Shown here: in pieces, positions 1-11,958 of the stretch | Layout: every line of letters starts with the position of its first letter | How positions within the stretch are numbered: position 1 is the stretch's first letter | From: Portunus trituberculatus | Taxonomy: Eukaryota > Arthropoda > Malacostraca > Decapoda > Portunidae | Length of the DNA stretch: 64,000 nucleotides | Assembly: GCF_017591435.1 (NCBI RefSeq) | Contig: NC_059301.1 | Coordinates: 14,759,754 to 14,823,753 of the forward strand | Direction of reading: 5' to 3' | Translations under genes and position numbers: made by a program | Notes under the pieces: generated by a model | Databases searched by the model: none | Told to the model about the DNA's origin: nothing | What the model saw: only the letters and a program-made list of their open reading frames with translations

Positions 1-304
1 CACACACAGACAAACAGGGAAAAAATGGTAAGCAGACTGGAATAAGAACAAGTGTACAAAGAAGTAATTGAACATGATATTCAGAAAATTAATAGTACAA
101 TATACAGTGGCGGTTTACATAACAGTGACTGCTTCTTACAAACTCGCCAACTGACGCAAAGTTAAACAAACAGACAGGCACGAAGGCCGACACAGACACG
201 ACAGACAAACCAAACCAGGCACACTTCGACAGAAAGGAAGAAGAAAAAAATCAAACACAAAAAAAGGGAAATGGAAAGGCACACACCCAAGCAGACAAAC
301 AGAG

Positions 305-462
<158 letters not shown>

Positions 463-1138
463 GTAATGTCGCTACCCACAAAAAAATACTCATTCAATAA
501 GAATAGAGGTTATCCAGTACTCGTAATGAAAGTGAAGTACCAAAGACGTCACAAAACATAAAACTCATAAACACTCGGAAGAAAGAAAATAAAGAACAAC
601 ACACAAGGAAGAGAAGGAAGAAAAAGATCTCGAAATAAGACTACTACAAGTAAATAAGAGAAAAACAAAGCTGAAAAAAGACAAATATGTATACTTTGAG
701 AAAAATTAAATTCATAAACAAACAATATACAAAACAAGCCGCAGATGAGACTGGAGAAGAAAGAACAGGAGGAAGAGGAACAGAGATAGAAAAAGGGGTG
801 AGGAAGAGAAGCGGTGAGAGTGGCACAGTGTGAGAGATCAAGGTGGTAGGAGCAGCATGTGTGTGGCGGAGGTGGGGAGGGGGAGATGGAGAGGGTGCGA
901 GGACAACTCATCGCCTCATTACTACACCTGTCATACATATGTCGCCCTAAACGAACTACCATTGGCCGGACACCCTTACCTGTCCATCTGGCACACCTGT
1001 TGGGTCGGTACGGGGCCTCGGAGTGGTCGGGTGGTTCCTCCTGACGAAGGTGAAGGAGGGCAGGGAGTCAGCTGGTGGGTGGGGGAAGGGAGGGGCGAGA
1101 GTTCAAGGTCGTGTGGCGTGTTACTAACTCACGCCGAC

Positions 1139-1846
<708 letters not shown>

Positions 1847-2558
1847 CTGATTAAGAAAATATATACATGTATGGTTATATTGTGCTTTTTATGTTATAGA
1901 TACCCAAAATATATAAGAAGCTTTTTCTTTTTTTTCTTTTGTATTATCAATCCATTAATTATTGTTGTTGATATTATTTTTGTTGTTGTTCATGGAGGTG
2001 ATGGTGGTGGTGGTGGTGTTTGTGGTGTTACTCTTATCATCTTTATTTTTGGAATGGAAGAAGGTAAACAGAAGGAAGAAGTAAAGTCAGGAAGCGGGTT
2101 CAGAGAGTATGTAATGAGGTTGTACAGGAAAGTGTTAGAGGAGAGATTTTGACGAGAGTATCGAGAGAAGAAAGTGTTAGGATCGAAGAAGGTTGTGAGT
2201 GAATGTATCGGGAGAGGGAAGTGTTTGGGCAAGCAAGGAGGTGACAAAGGAAAGTAAATGATCTTGCCCAGCCTTGGTGAGAGGGAAAGTCATCTTTGCA
2301 TTTGATTTTGTCTCGCCAATGAGATGTGCAAATAATGATGATGCTGATACAACTATTGCTGCTGATGGCCCTGTTGTTGGTTCATCCACTACATATTACT
2401 ACTACTTAACTACTACTGAAAAATCTAAGAATTGTTCACTATTTTTGTTCTTATATTTCCCTCTTATATACCTGACTATCTTCACTTTTTGAGGGCATCG
2501 GGCACATTCATTTGTTCCCATTATTCTTTCCTTCTCTAATTCCTTTGGTAGTCAGGTT

Positions 2559-2770
2559 CGTATTAAGAAACGCTTCGCTCTCTCACCACAGCTATTTTCC
2601 AAAACCACAAAGATGATTAGCAGGGTTTTCAAGAGTGTTTCTGCAGTTAATAATGAAGAAATTTTACCATTCTACCTCTAAAACCATAAAAACATCTTAA
2701 AAACTCGTATAAATCTGAACAAAGCTTTTTTAAATAGTGGAGGTGAAGCACAGAAGTGTTTGAGAATACG
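2559..2770 (+). repeat. Short inverted-repeat element family B, copy 1
   Basis: About 212 bp. The left end CGTATTAAGAAACGCTTC and right end (reverse complement CGTATTCTCAAACACTTC) form imperfect terminal inverted repeats. The interior has AAATTTTACC and CTCTAAAACC blocks shared with copies at about 43146 and 57279. Non-autonomous DNA transposon by structure; superfamily unknown. Confidence 0.6.
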
Positions 2771-3291
2771 AGCCACTGACACGTGTGTAAAACATTATCA
2801 TTTGCTTGCGACCTCAATCTACTTTTCTTCCTCTCTCCTTGTTTGTTTCTTTGTCGATCTTTGTACAGTGCATCTTGCTCTGTTCCTCCCCTCTAGTTTG
2901 TCGACTTGTTCAAACTGCATTAAGAGCTAAAACCCAAAGTGTGTCTTCCCCAAAAAAGGAAGTTTGTGTATATATCAATCTATCGTATCTAGCTTTACTA
3001 TATTTGCCTATTTATATTTGCCAACTCTTTTTTCCACTACTGACCTTAATGTTAAAAGTTGATTGTCACCCAAACACGACTCACTGGAAGCCTGCATTTA
3101 ATTTTCTCCCGATCTGAAGTGCAAGAGAGCGTACTGGAGTGAAGAGGCAAAACTGACGAGCGTTGTGTACCAGACCACTGATGAATGACACGAGAAATGG
3201 AGAGAGTTGAGCTTTACGGAGTCATCTTTGTGTTTTGTCGTCTCCATCCTTTTATCTATCTATTTTTTTTAGTAATTGTAGTAGTAATAGA

Positions 3292-3775
<484 letters not shown>

Positions 3776-4187
3776 ATCAATTGCACTCTCATTGACTAAC
3801 GATACGCCGCAGTATTATATTCACACAAACAAAGGCAAGGGCACAGGGAGGAAGAGGAGGAAGAGGAGTAGAAGGAGGAGGGAGGAGGGTTGCTGGTATA
3901 GTCTGCGGTTGCGTCATTTTGCCTTTATTTATTTGCGTTGTTGCGTGCACTTCTGATTGAAATGGCGTCACAATCTTCAGGGGATGACGTCACCGGCCTG
4001 AGAGTCTGTTTACACCCTTGTAGTCGCTCGGTCGGTCGGTCGGTCGGTCGGTTGGCTGGTCGGCGCCGCCACTCGAAAGCACTATGACCCGTGTGTGTGT
4101 TTAAGTTTCCCTCTCAACACGCCGATCACTCGCGAGGTTCTTAATGTTGGCTGATGCTGCTGAGGCTTTTAATGGGAGCTTTTAGAC

Positions 4188-4189
4188 GT

Positions 4190-4267
<78 letters not shown>
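4188..4267. repeat. (TG)n microsatellite
   Basis: Uninterrupted run of about 80 bases. Confidence 0.95.
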
Positions 4268-4268
<1 letters not shown>

Positions 4269-4840
4269 TGGGTGTGTAGCTATGTGTGTTCATTAGGAAT
4301 TTTTGCTGCAGTAATCACATTGTTTCTTCTATCTTGAAGTTCTGAGTCCTCTGTATTCAAATTCTAACTTTAATCACATCTTACTGATTAATTTCGAGAA
4401 GAATGTATCGTCTTCAATAATGGCAGTTGAGGGAGGCATCAAGTTACCCCGTGCTACAAATGTAATAGTGCTGCTCATGTGGCGAATCTTGATTATGTAG
4501 TACACAAATCAACACTCAGGGTATGAAAATAAACTTAATTAATCCAGGAAACTTAGAACACCAAGTAAACTGGAATATCGTCAAGCAGAGAGGAGAAAGT
4601 AACGAGAAATAAGAAAGAATAATGAAGTTTTTTTAAGGTGAATTTCGAGGAGGGACGCTGATGAGGAGGTTAGGATGATGGAGTTGCTTGTTGAGAGACT
4701 GAGATGGACATGAAGGGCAGAACTCGACAGCCAGCTCGCGAGAGGGAGGAGGAAGAAGAAGAAGAAGAAGAAGAAGGAGAAGAGCATGCTTTTCCCCTGA
4801 GTACCAACCACTCGGCGTGACAGGAGAGTGGGCGACACCG

Positions 4841-4873
<33 letters not shown>

Positions 4874-5208
4874 AGAGCGCTGAGTATTATCTCGCACTGC
4901 CTCAATGGTCTAAGGGAAGTGCTTCAGTCAAGGGCGACGGGCAGAGACAGGCGACAAGAGTAAGAGGGTGATGAGGGAGACAGGGAGAGGATATAGACCA
5001 TAGAGAGAGAGAATAAACTAGTGAGGCGAGGCGTCACTTTGCATTCGTTGTTCTTTGGCCTTGAGTGAGCCTTGCTTGTTGTGCATTTTTTTTTTTTTTT
5101 TTTTAAGGAAAGAGGGTATTTTTAGAAGGAGTGGTGCCGCTTCCGCTCGTGTTTAACTCTCCAGTGGGAGGAAAGAGAAAGAGAACTTTATTTGGACGAG
5201 CTATTGGT

Positions 5209-5262
<54 letters not shown>

Positions 5263-5270
<8 letters not shown>

Positions 5271-5481
5271 CTATTTATACCGTGTGGGCTTTTTCACGGG
5301 AATTTATGGGCTAAAGGGGATACTTTTTGGGTACCTCCTATCTCAAAGCCCACCCGCTAGGAAACCGTTGCCCCGATTGAGGAAGCCCAACCTACACTCG
5401 GACCGTGGACAGGATTCGAACCCGTGTGCTTGGAGACCCCTCGGTCCCCAAAGCACGCATGGTTCCACTGTACCACGGCAG

Positions 5482-5483
<2 letters not shown>
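5263..5483 (-). mobile_element. tRNA-derived SINE flanked by (GA)n on both sides
   Basis: On the minus strand the head reads GGCTGCCGTGGTACAGTGG (A-box-like) with a perfect B box GGGTTCGAATCC about 60 bases in. A body of about 150 bp follows, ending in an A-rich stretch that runs into (GA)n. (GA)n also precedes the head (5484-5557 on the plus strand). Confidence 0.65.
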
Positions 5484-5559
<76 letters not shown>

Positions 5560-5983
5560 GATTTTTAGCAAAACTCATCATCGTAAGTTGAATGTGTTTG
5601 CTTCAGAGGGGATACATCAGGAATGTCCTCGTTGGGCATTGATGTGAATACCTCGCGCTCACCTCTGCTCCTTTTAGTTCTTACTCGTCCAGATCTCTTT
5701 AGTGTGCTATCCTCGTGCTCCTCCACGAACGTTAACCTCGCTTTTTAGTTCCCTCTTGTGCCTGGCGATGATTGTGACTTCCTTCCTTGAGCGAATGGCA
5801 CCGAGTAGAGCCGTTTTTCTGCAGTTTACTCACTCGTTAAGTGGTCTATGAGTGGCCGTGTATATGACAGTCTTAGGAGGTTGTGTATCTCCTTGAGGTT
5901 CTCCGCTTGGCTGGTTATTTAGGCTTCCCTGCCGCCCTCTTTGAAGTTCTTCCTTTCTTCTCTTTTAGGAGATACTTTCAAAT

Positions 5984-5992
<9 letters not shown>

Positions 5993-6078
<86 letters not shown>

Positions 6079-6169
6079 TTAGCCTGCCAAGGCCAGCTAT
6101 CCAATAAAGAAATAAAGCCTGCTATGTTCTACTCTGAAAATAAAAACTTAATGTCCGTATAAAATGTTA

Positions 6170-6246
<77 letters not shown>

Positions 6247-6581
6247 CGTGGTTGGTTGTTTCCCTCTTCAAACACCTCGAGAGTTCCACTTCGGCCCAGC
6301 GGTTCCTCTTCCCATCTTCAGCTCGGGCAACAAGCATGCTCTTGTCTCCTCTTCCCTACCTCTGCCGACACTCACCCGCAGCTATATATAGGCGCCTACC
6401 CAATCTTTTTTTAGCTCCTCGATGCACCGGGAAACACTACACTGAGACGCAGCCTTCAAGAATTCTTTTTCTCTTTTTTCCCTGTAACGAGTATAGTTTA
6501 GTTGATATGAGGGACGAGTGGGGATTAGAGGAAGGAGAGGAATATAAAGTTTTTTATTCTTATCTCATCTTCGTACTATAG

Positions 6582-6624
<43 letters not shown>

Positions 6625-7051
6625 TGTGTGCGAGCGCGCCTTCAGTTGTTGTTTTTCATCTACTGGTTCTGTTTCTTAGTGTTCTTTTTTTCCAAGCTAA
6701 CATTAACTTATCTTTAACCTTTCTTTCTCTTCTTAACCTCCCTCCCGTTTTCTCTCTATTACAAGTAAAATTTCATTTCCATTTCTTTTTCTTTTCATCG
6801 TGATAAACGAAGACGAAGGTGTATTTCATAGTTCTTCTTCTTCTTCTTCTTCTTCTTCTTCTTCTTTTCTTCTTCTTCTTCTTTCTCAACTCACCATCTT
6901 CTCTTCCTTCTCTTTCCCTTCCTCCTCGTTCTCGTTCTCGTTTCCGTCCTATTATAGTCAGCCGTCAGTGCTCACCCATTACCTGGCATGACCGTCTGCC
7001 TCAGTAATTCCGTACAGTTAGACAGAGGAAGTGCCAGGAAATGTGGTATGG

Positions 7052-7118
<67 letters not shown>

Positions 7119-7265
7119 TATTCTTTTATCGGTTTTTTTGTTTTGTTTTGTTTTTTTCATTTTATTACACGCAGATCATGACATTCATTGCACCTATTCT
7201 AAATGTGTCTTCTCTTTCAACTCAGCTTAAAGTCATTTTTCTTACACCTCACTCGAAAACACACG

Positions 7266-7334
<69 letters not shown>
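5993..7334. repeat. Cluster of (AC)n, (CT)n, (TG)n and (TTC)n arrays
   Basis: AC 5993-6074, CT 6173-6243, TG 6582-6620, TTC 6834-6885, CT 7052-7113, AC 7268-7334. Unique DNA between them shows no gene. Confidence 0.9.
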
Positions 7335-7336
<2 letters not shown>

Positions 7337-7591
7337 TAACAATTTAGTGGTACATCCAGAGATTTATGATTGAAGTCAACGTTTTATCTGTATTTTCATT
7401 TATTCAGCATTTTCCCTCCCCTTGTCTCTACTGTGGCATTCAGGACGGGACGGCGACTCTGTTCTTAGTTGATGGCGGTGATTGTGATGCGTACTTCGTT
7501 GCTGATCGTCATGCTCAGGCTAGCTGTTCCATTACTCGCTTCACCACGTGCCGATATGACGCTCGTAACTCGTTCTCGCCTTCCTTCTGAG

Positions 7592-7698
7592 TTTTGATGG
7601 TGTTGTTGTTGTTATTGTTGTGGTTGTTGTTGTGGTTGTGGTTGTTGTGGTTGTTGTTATTGTTGTTGCTGTTTTTGTTGCTGTTGTTGTTGCTGCCG

Positions 7699-7735
<37 letters not shown>

Positions 7736-7780
7736 ATCTCTTCTTCTTATAATTATTATTATTATTCTTATTCTTATTCT
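7592..7780. repeat. Imperfect (TTG)n followed by (ATT)n/(CTT)n
   Basis: TTG-rich triplet tract with interruptions, then ATT and TTC-type triplets. It produces spurious long frames on both strands. Confidence 0.9.
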
Positions 7781-8466
7781 TATTCTTCATCATCATCTTT
7801 TTCTTCTTGATGTTCTTATCTTTACATGTAGGTCTGTGTGCAAAGACACCAGTGTACAACATGTGTGGGTAACCGTGACTATGTGAGTTGAGTAGGAGGA
7901 AGAGCTGGGAGGGAAGGTATGGGGGAAGCTGGAACTGTAGAGACCAACGGCAAGTGCATAGAAAATAAAGATTTGAAGAATGCTTAGGAGTGCCAAGTGT
8001 AAAAGGAAGAATGTTAATGAAATAAAAAAAAAGTAAATAGATGAATAAACGCAAACTATACGTAGCTACCACTTTTTTTATTGTTGAATTGCCATTACTA
8101 CTGAATTCATTACCATCATTCTACTTAAGTGAAAAAAGGTTTAGAGAGAAGAGAGGAAAAAGAGGGGTAACTGACTTGACCTTAAGAGATAGACACTCGC
8201 CAGGGAGGGAACGGGAGCTGGTGGATGCGGAAAAGTCTGCTGGGAAAAGTTGGCAAAGGTTAGCAGAGTATCTTGAGGGAGGTGTTTGACTAAAATGACC
8301 ATAAGTAAATGTATCGAAACTATAATAGATGATAACGATGATGATGGTGGTGGTGAAGGTAGTAACAATGGTAGTGATGATGGTAATGATAGATTCATCA
8401 CACGTGTTCTTTCTAGTTGTGGAGTGCTAGTGGTCATGACTCACACTTTCTTCTTCTCTCCCTCAG

Positions 8467-8507
8467 GCGCCAGCAGAGCCAATTGAAGGGCGGCGGCATG
8501 AACACAG
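8467..8507 (+). CDS. Zasp: Zasp-like exon 1 of window (internal)
   Basis: Acceptor with a pyrimidine-rich tract ending ctccctcag, donor GTGAGT. It enters in phase 2, reads RQQSQLKGGGMNT and leaves in phase 1, which matches the next exon. It is short, so the support is the strong splice sites plus phase agreement. The linker to the PDZ domain is expected just upstream. Confidence 0.6.
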
Positions 8508-9999
8508 GTGAGTATGTTGCTGCTTCTTCTTTTCTTCTTCTCCTTAGCCCCTTCAGTACTGGGACGCATTTCCACCTTGAGTTTTGGGCATGATTAGGCC
8601 CTTTTATTTACATTAGGAAGGGTCTATGGAGGTAAGGTGATTAATGGCCAGTCTTCACTATTTTAATCCTTCATATAAGTTTCTGAAGCTTTATAAAATC
8701 ACCAAATAGCAAGCAGAATGAATATAAAAACACGCCATGGTATTCAAGAGGTTAATTCTTCATCCCCCCAGGCAGTCTTCGAGGTTCTTTAATTCTGACA
8801 AACGCTATACAATTACCTCGCTGTTTTTCTTTTCACGAGTATGTAATAAAGGAAGAGAATCAAATGTCTTAGTAAGAACATCATGGACCTCGGAAACATG
8901 AAAATCTATCACTTGATCATATTATTGTTCACTTTCATGTCAACAAGTGAACGGGTTTGAATACAATGTCTCAATACCTACACATGTAGAGAAATGTGTG
9001 TGCCGAGATGGTAAGGTAAACATCGTCTGTCAATTACGTATCTCCGTGTTGGTAATATTGCAAGTTGTTTTCTCTTCATGCCCGGCCTCTGTAGTAATGA
9101 CGTGCGCATCTTGAAGATTATGTGGCCCAACAGCGTGATTTATGGTGATGAATGCATGACGCACGACCGAGAGGGAGTAATTATAAAAGACCCGATTGAC
9201 ATGACTGGGAGGCAGCCAAGGCGTCGAGAAGCAGGTCACGACGCCCGCCAAGTGGACCATTGGGTGAAGGCGACGGCGGCGGCAGTGTAGGGACTTGGTG
9301 CTCCCATCCAGCATATAGAAAAATCAAACATGAATAAATAAACGGCCATAATAATAATGATGATAAAACTTACAAAGCAAATCATTTTAACGCTAATTCG
9401 TAAACGTACATGGACAGAAATTACATCAGCGTCGTGCTATGGTAGGCTACCCCTCGGTGATCGTGCCTCCTTGCGTTACCATTAAGTCATAAAATGGTGT
9501 GTTAATTGGATTTGCTGTTACCATTTTGACTGCGGGGACTGTTAATGTGTAGTTTCTTATTATATTCCATCTGCACACGTGGGCTGCATAGGATCTTGAT
9601 CAAGGCCCAGCATAACAAGGTGTTCAGTGACTGCCAACTTACATCAGTGAATTTCCACAACCAGTCTACGGTAGTATCTTGATGTTGCGACAAATGGAAG
9701 GTGCTACGTGAAACATATTCTATTCATGTGATTTCATGTGATTTCTGTAGTTTGGTAAAATTTCTTAAACGCTGGAGACGATAGACCCACAAATATAATG
9801 CAGTGTTGTAAAAATGGTATGATTTGTTCTACCACAAGTTGAAGCATCTGACCAGCTAATAGAAATCGCTGCTGCTCGTCTCAATGGTGCCCAGGAAAAG
9901 CTAACAAACCCATTTATTCACTTAATTAACATGGCCTTTAATATCGAACTTTTTATACAACATTAAGTTTAGCAAGTCATCAATTTTTCATCTTTCCAG
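8508..9999 (+). other. Intron of Zasp-like gene
   Basis: Contains a TTAA-flanked MITE (8544-8755). A non-repetitive block of balanced composition at about 9065-9300 includes TATAAAAG at 9182-9189. No exon with compatible phase was seen. Confidence 0.5.
8544..8755 (+). mobile_element. TTAA-flanked MITE, copy 1
   Basis: About 212 bp, starting TTAGCCCCTTCAGTACTGGG and ending with a diverged inverted repeat and TTAA. The interior blocks ATTAGGAAGGGTCTATGGAGG and TAAAATCACCAAATAG are shared by all four copies in the window. Size, inverted ends and TTAA suggest a piggyBac-type non-autonomous element (inference). Confidence 0.7.
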
Positions 10000-10073
10000 C
10001 GGGAACCTCACTACCACCACCACCACCACCACCCATCCCCACCGTCCTCCCTTCCTCTCGTCTTCCTACTGAG
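10000..10073 (+). CDS. Zasp: Zasp-like exon 2 of window
   Basis: Acceptor tctttccag, donor GAG|GTGAGC. Phase 1 in and phase 0 out. It encodes AGTSLPPPPPPP followed by IPTVLPSSRLPTE, a polyproline linker that could bind SH3, WW or EVH1 partners (inference). Phase agreement with both neighbours supports it. Confidence 0.65.
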
Positions 10074-10324
10074 GTGAGCACCATATTTGTAAACTTACAT
10101 TATAGTTTTCTATGGTTATTGTTATATCAAGAAATTATATTCAAATTAATTGTATCTTACTTGATGTAGAGAACATACGTGATGTGGTTAATACTGTCAC
10201 GAGTCACTACATGATTGGTGAGAATTAGATATCACAGTAATCAGTATTTGCAGATAAAAAGGAGAAATTTATGTACAGGAGACATGGAAGACGGAGGCAG
10301 ACTTAAAACAGTAGGTAACCCATA

Positions 10325-10361
<37 letters not shown>

Positions 10362-11125
10362 AGTAGTGTAGTGAAAGCAATATTTATGTCAAGGTCATGT
10401 CAGGAGGTGGTCTGGTAGAGAGGGAGACTCCCACAATATGGTACCCCTGCTGAGAAGGGAGGCCATCACAGATCTACTTATTTATAGTTACCATACATAG
10501 TTACCTTTACGTTCAATTTATCATCTTTCTCTTTTCTCGTCTGAATGTTTAGAAAAGTGTGCAATGCTCCTCAGCTTCACACCCTCCACGATTTATTTTT
10601 GTTCCTTGACACAACACCGGGATGCTGATGGAAGCTTCTTGGCAACAGGTCTTTCAGATTCCGACACATCACTCTGAGTAGAAAAGAATGATGATATGTG
10701 AATAAACTTAAGTTTCGTAATTTTCTTGAGCCACTATCACATCAAAGTATCAAATCTACATCGCTGAATTTCACTTTTCAACAATATGTGAAGAAACAGT
10801 AGCAGGAATTGTAAAATGGTGATGTTGTATAGTAGTTACTTATAGTAGGCTTAGTTGGGGAGAAAATGTGCATGTGAGATGTAACATACAAAGGCTCTTG
10901 TGGCTGTCCTACTACAATTAAATTAGTTTGTACCTATACACAATGAAAGAAAACAATTATGATCAGGCTTAGCTGTGGCGTGTGTGCTGTGTGGACGTGG
11001 AAGTGAGCGGTGGATTCAATACTGTGAGAATTTTAATGCAAATTCAATTTTCTTTTTTCTTAAATATATGAAAAAAAAAATTATGTTACATCCCCAACTC
11101 ATTCTAATGAAGGTTTTGCCTGCAG
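10074..11125 (+). other. Intron of Zasp-like gene
   Basis: Unique AT-rich sequence with one short (GA)n run at 10327-10358. Nothing else was recognised. Confidence 0.5.
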
Positions 11126-11241
11126 ATCCCGGCAAGAGCCCCTCCGGTCATGAATCCCCCGGCAGCCCTGGCTGGAGCAATGATGAAGGACAAGAAGCCC
11201 TTCACCTACACTCCAGGAGGGATTGACCTGTCAGAGATTAA
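11126..11241 (+). CDS. Zasp: Zasp-like exon 3 of window: KPFTYTPGGIDLSEIK motif
   Basis: Acceptor tgcctgcag, donor AA|GTAAGT. Phase 0 in, phase 2 out. It encodes a proline/alanine linker, then MKDKKPFTYTPGGIDLSEIK, which continues in the next exon as SPRMQKRL. I recall this TYTPGG(I/L)DLS...SPRM block as conserved in arthropod Zasp proteins; that is memory, not a search. The junction restores a complete motif, which makes the splice model convincing. Confidence 0.85.
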
Positions 11242-11958
11242 GTAAGTGGCTTACCGTAACTTTCCTTCCACAGGTAGTGTACTGGAGATGTTCTGCTGTC
11301 GGACTGTTCATCTAGTATTGTGTCGTCTTGTTTTCAGTTTCAGTAATATTTCATTTCACAGTCAGTATTTCTTTCTTGTTAGACTGCTGTCTTTAGGCTT
11401 CATTACATGCTGATAACCTTTTATATCAATATCACGACATGACTGTATCAGTTTGCTAGTGTTTTCCAATCTTATGGTATTAATTCATACTTTAATATGT
11501 GAAACTCATCATTCCTCATGTACATACCTTGAGCATTTGTCACACTCATACAAGGAGTGCGTAGAGATAGAATCATACGTTGTTTAGATTCCAGTGGTGG
11601 AGAATGTTCATGATGTGTGAATGTGTGGCCTAACCTCCTGGTTGGCTTGACTGACTACTAGGCAAGTCCTGTCTCTAGTGTAACTATTGACCATCATTTG
11701 GTATGCTGACACTTCAAACTAAGTGTCTCGTGTCTGACCAGAGCTTGGCTGAGTGTTGTGCGTGTGTGAGACATGTTAGTGATGATCCAGCACGTTTACC
11801 AGGCAGGGACGTGGCGCCCCATGCACGTTTTCCTCCTCCTCCTTCACCACCACCACCACCACCACCACCACCACCACTACCACCACCACCACCCCGCCCC
11901 GCCCCTCTCCTTTCTCTCCTGCCCGGCTCCGCACAAGTGTTGGCACCCCCGCCCACAG
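11242..11958 (+). other. Intron of Zasp-like gene
   Basis: Ends with a polypyrimidine and CAC/CCA-rich tract (about 11830-11950) before the acceptor at 11958. The (ACC)n part is a short triplet repeat. No other feature was seen. Confidence 0.55.

Noticed and set aside
3985..3992. CRE palindrome TGACGTCA in a CpG-rich patch
   Set aside because: Noted, but no transcription start or exon nearby. Kept only as a remark in the non-coding entry.
7515..8072. Asn-rich 185-codon frame on the minus strand
   Set aside because: It is the (TTG)n/(ATT)n tract read on the other strand; no splice or start context and no family.
9030..9314. 94-codon frame on the minus strand in a Zasp-like intron
   Set aside because: Open in the unique block, but with no recognisable domain or splice partner. 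More likely regulatory or chance.
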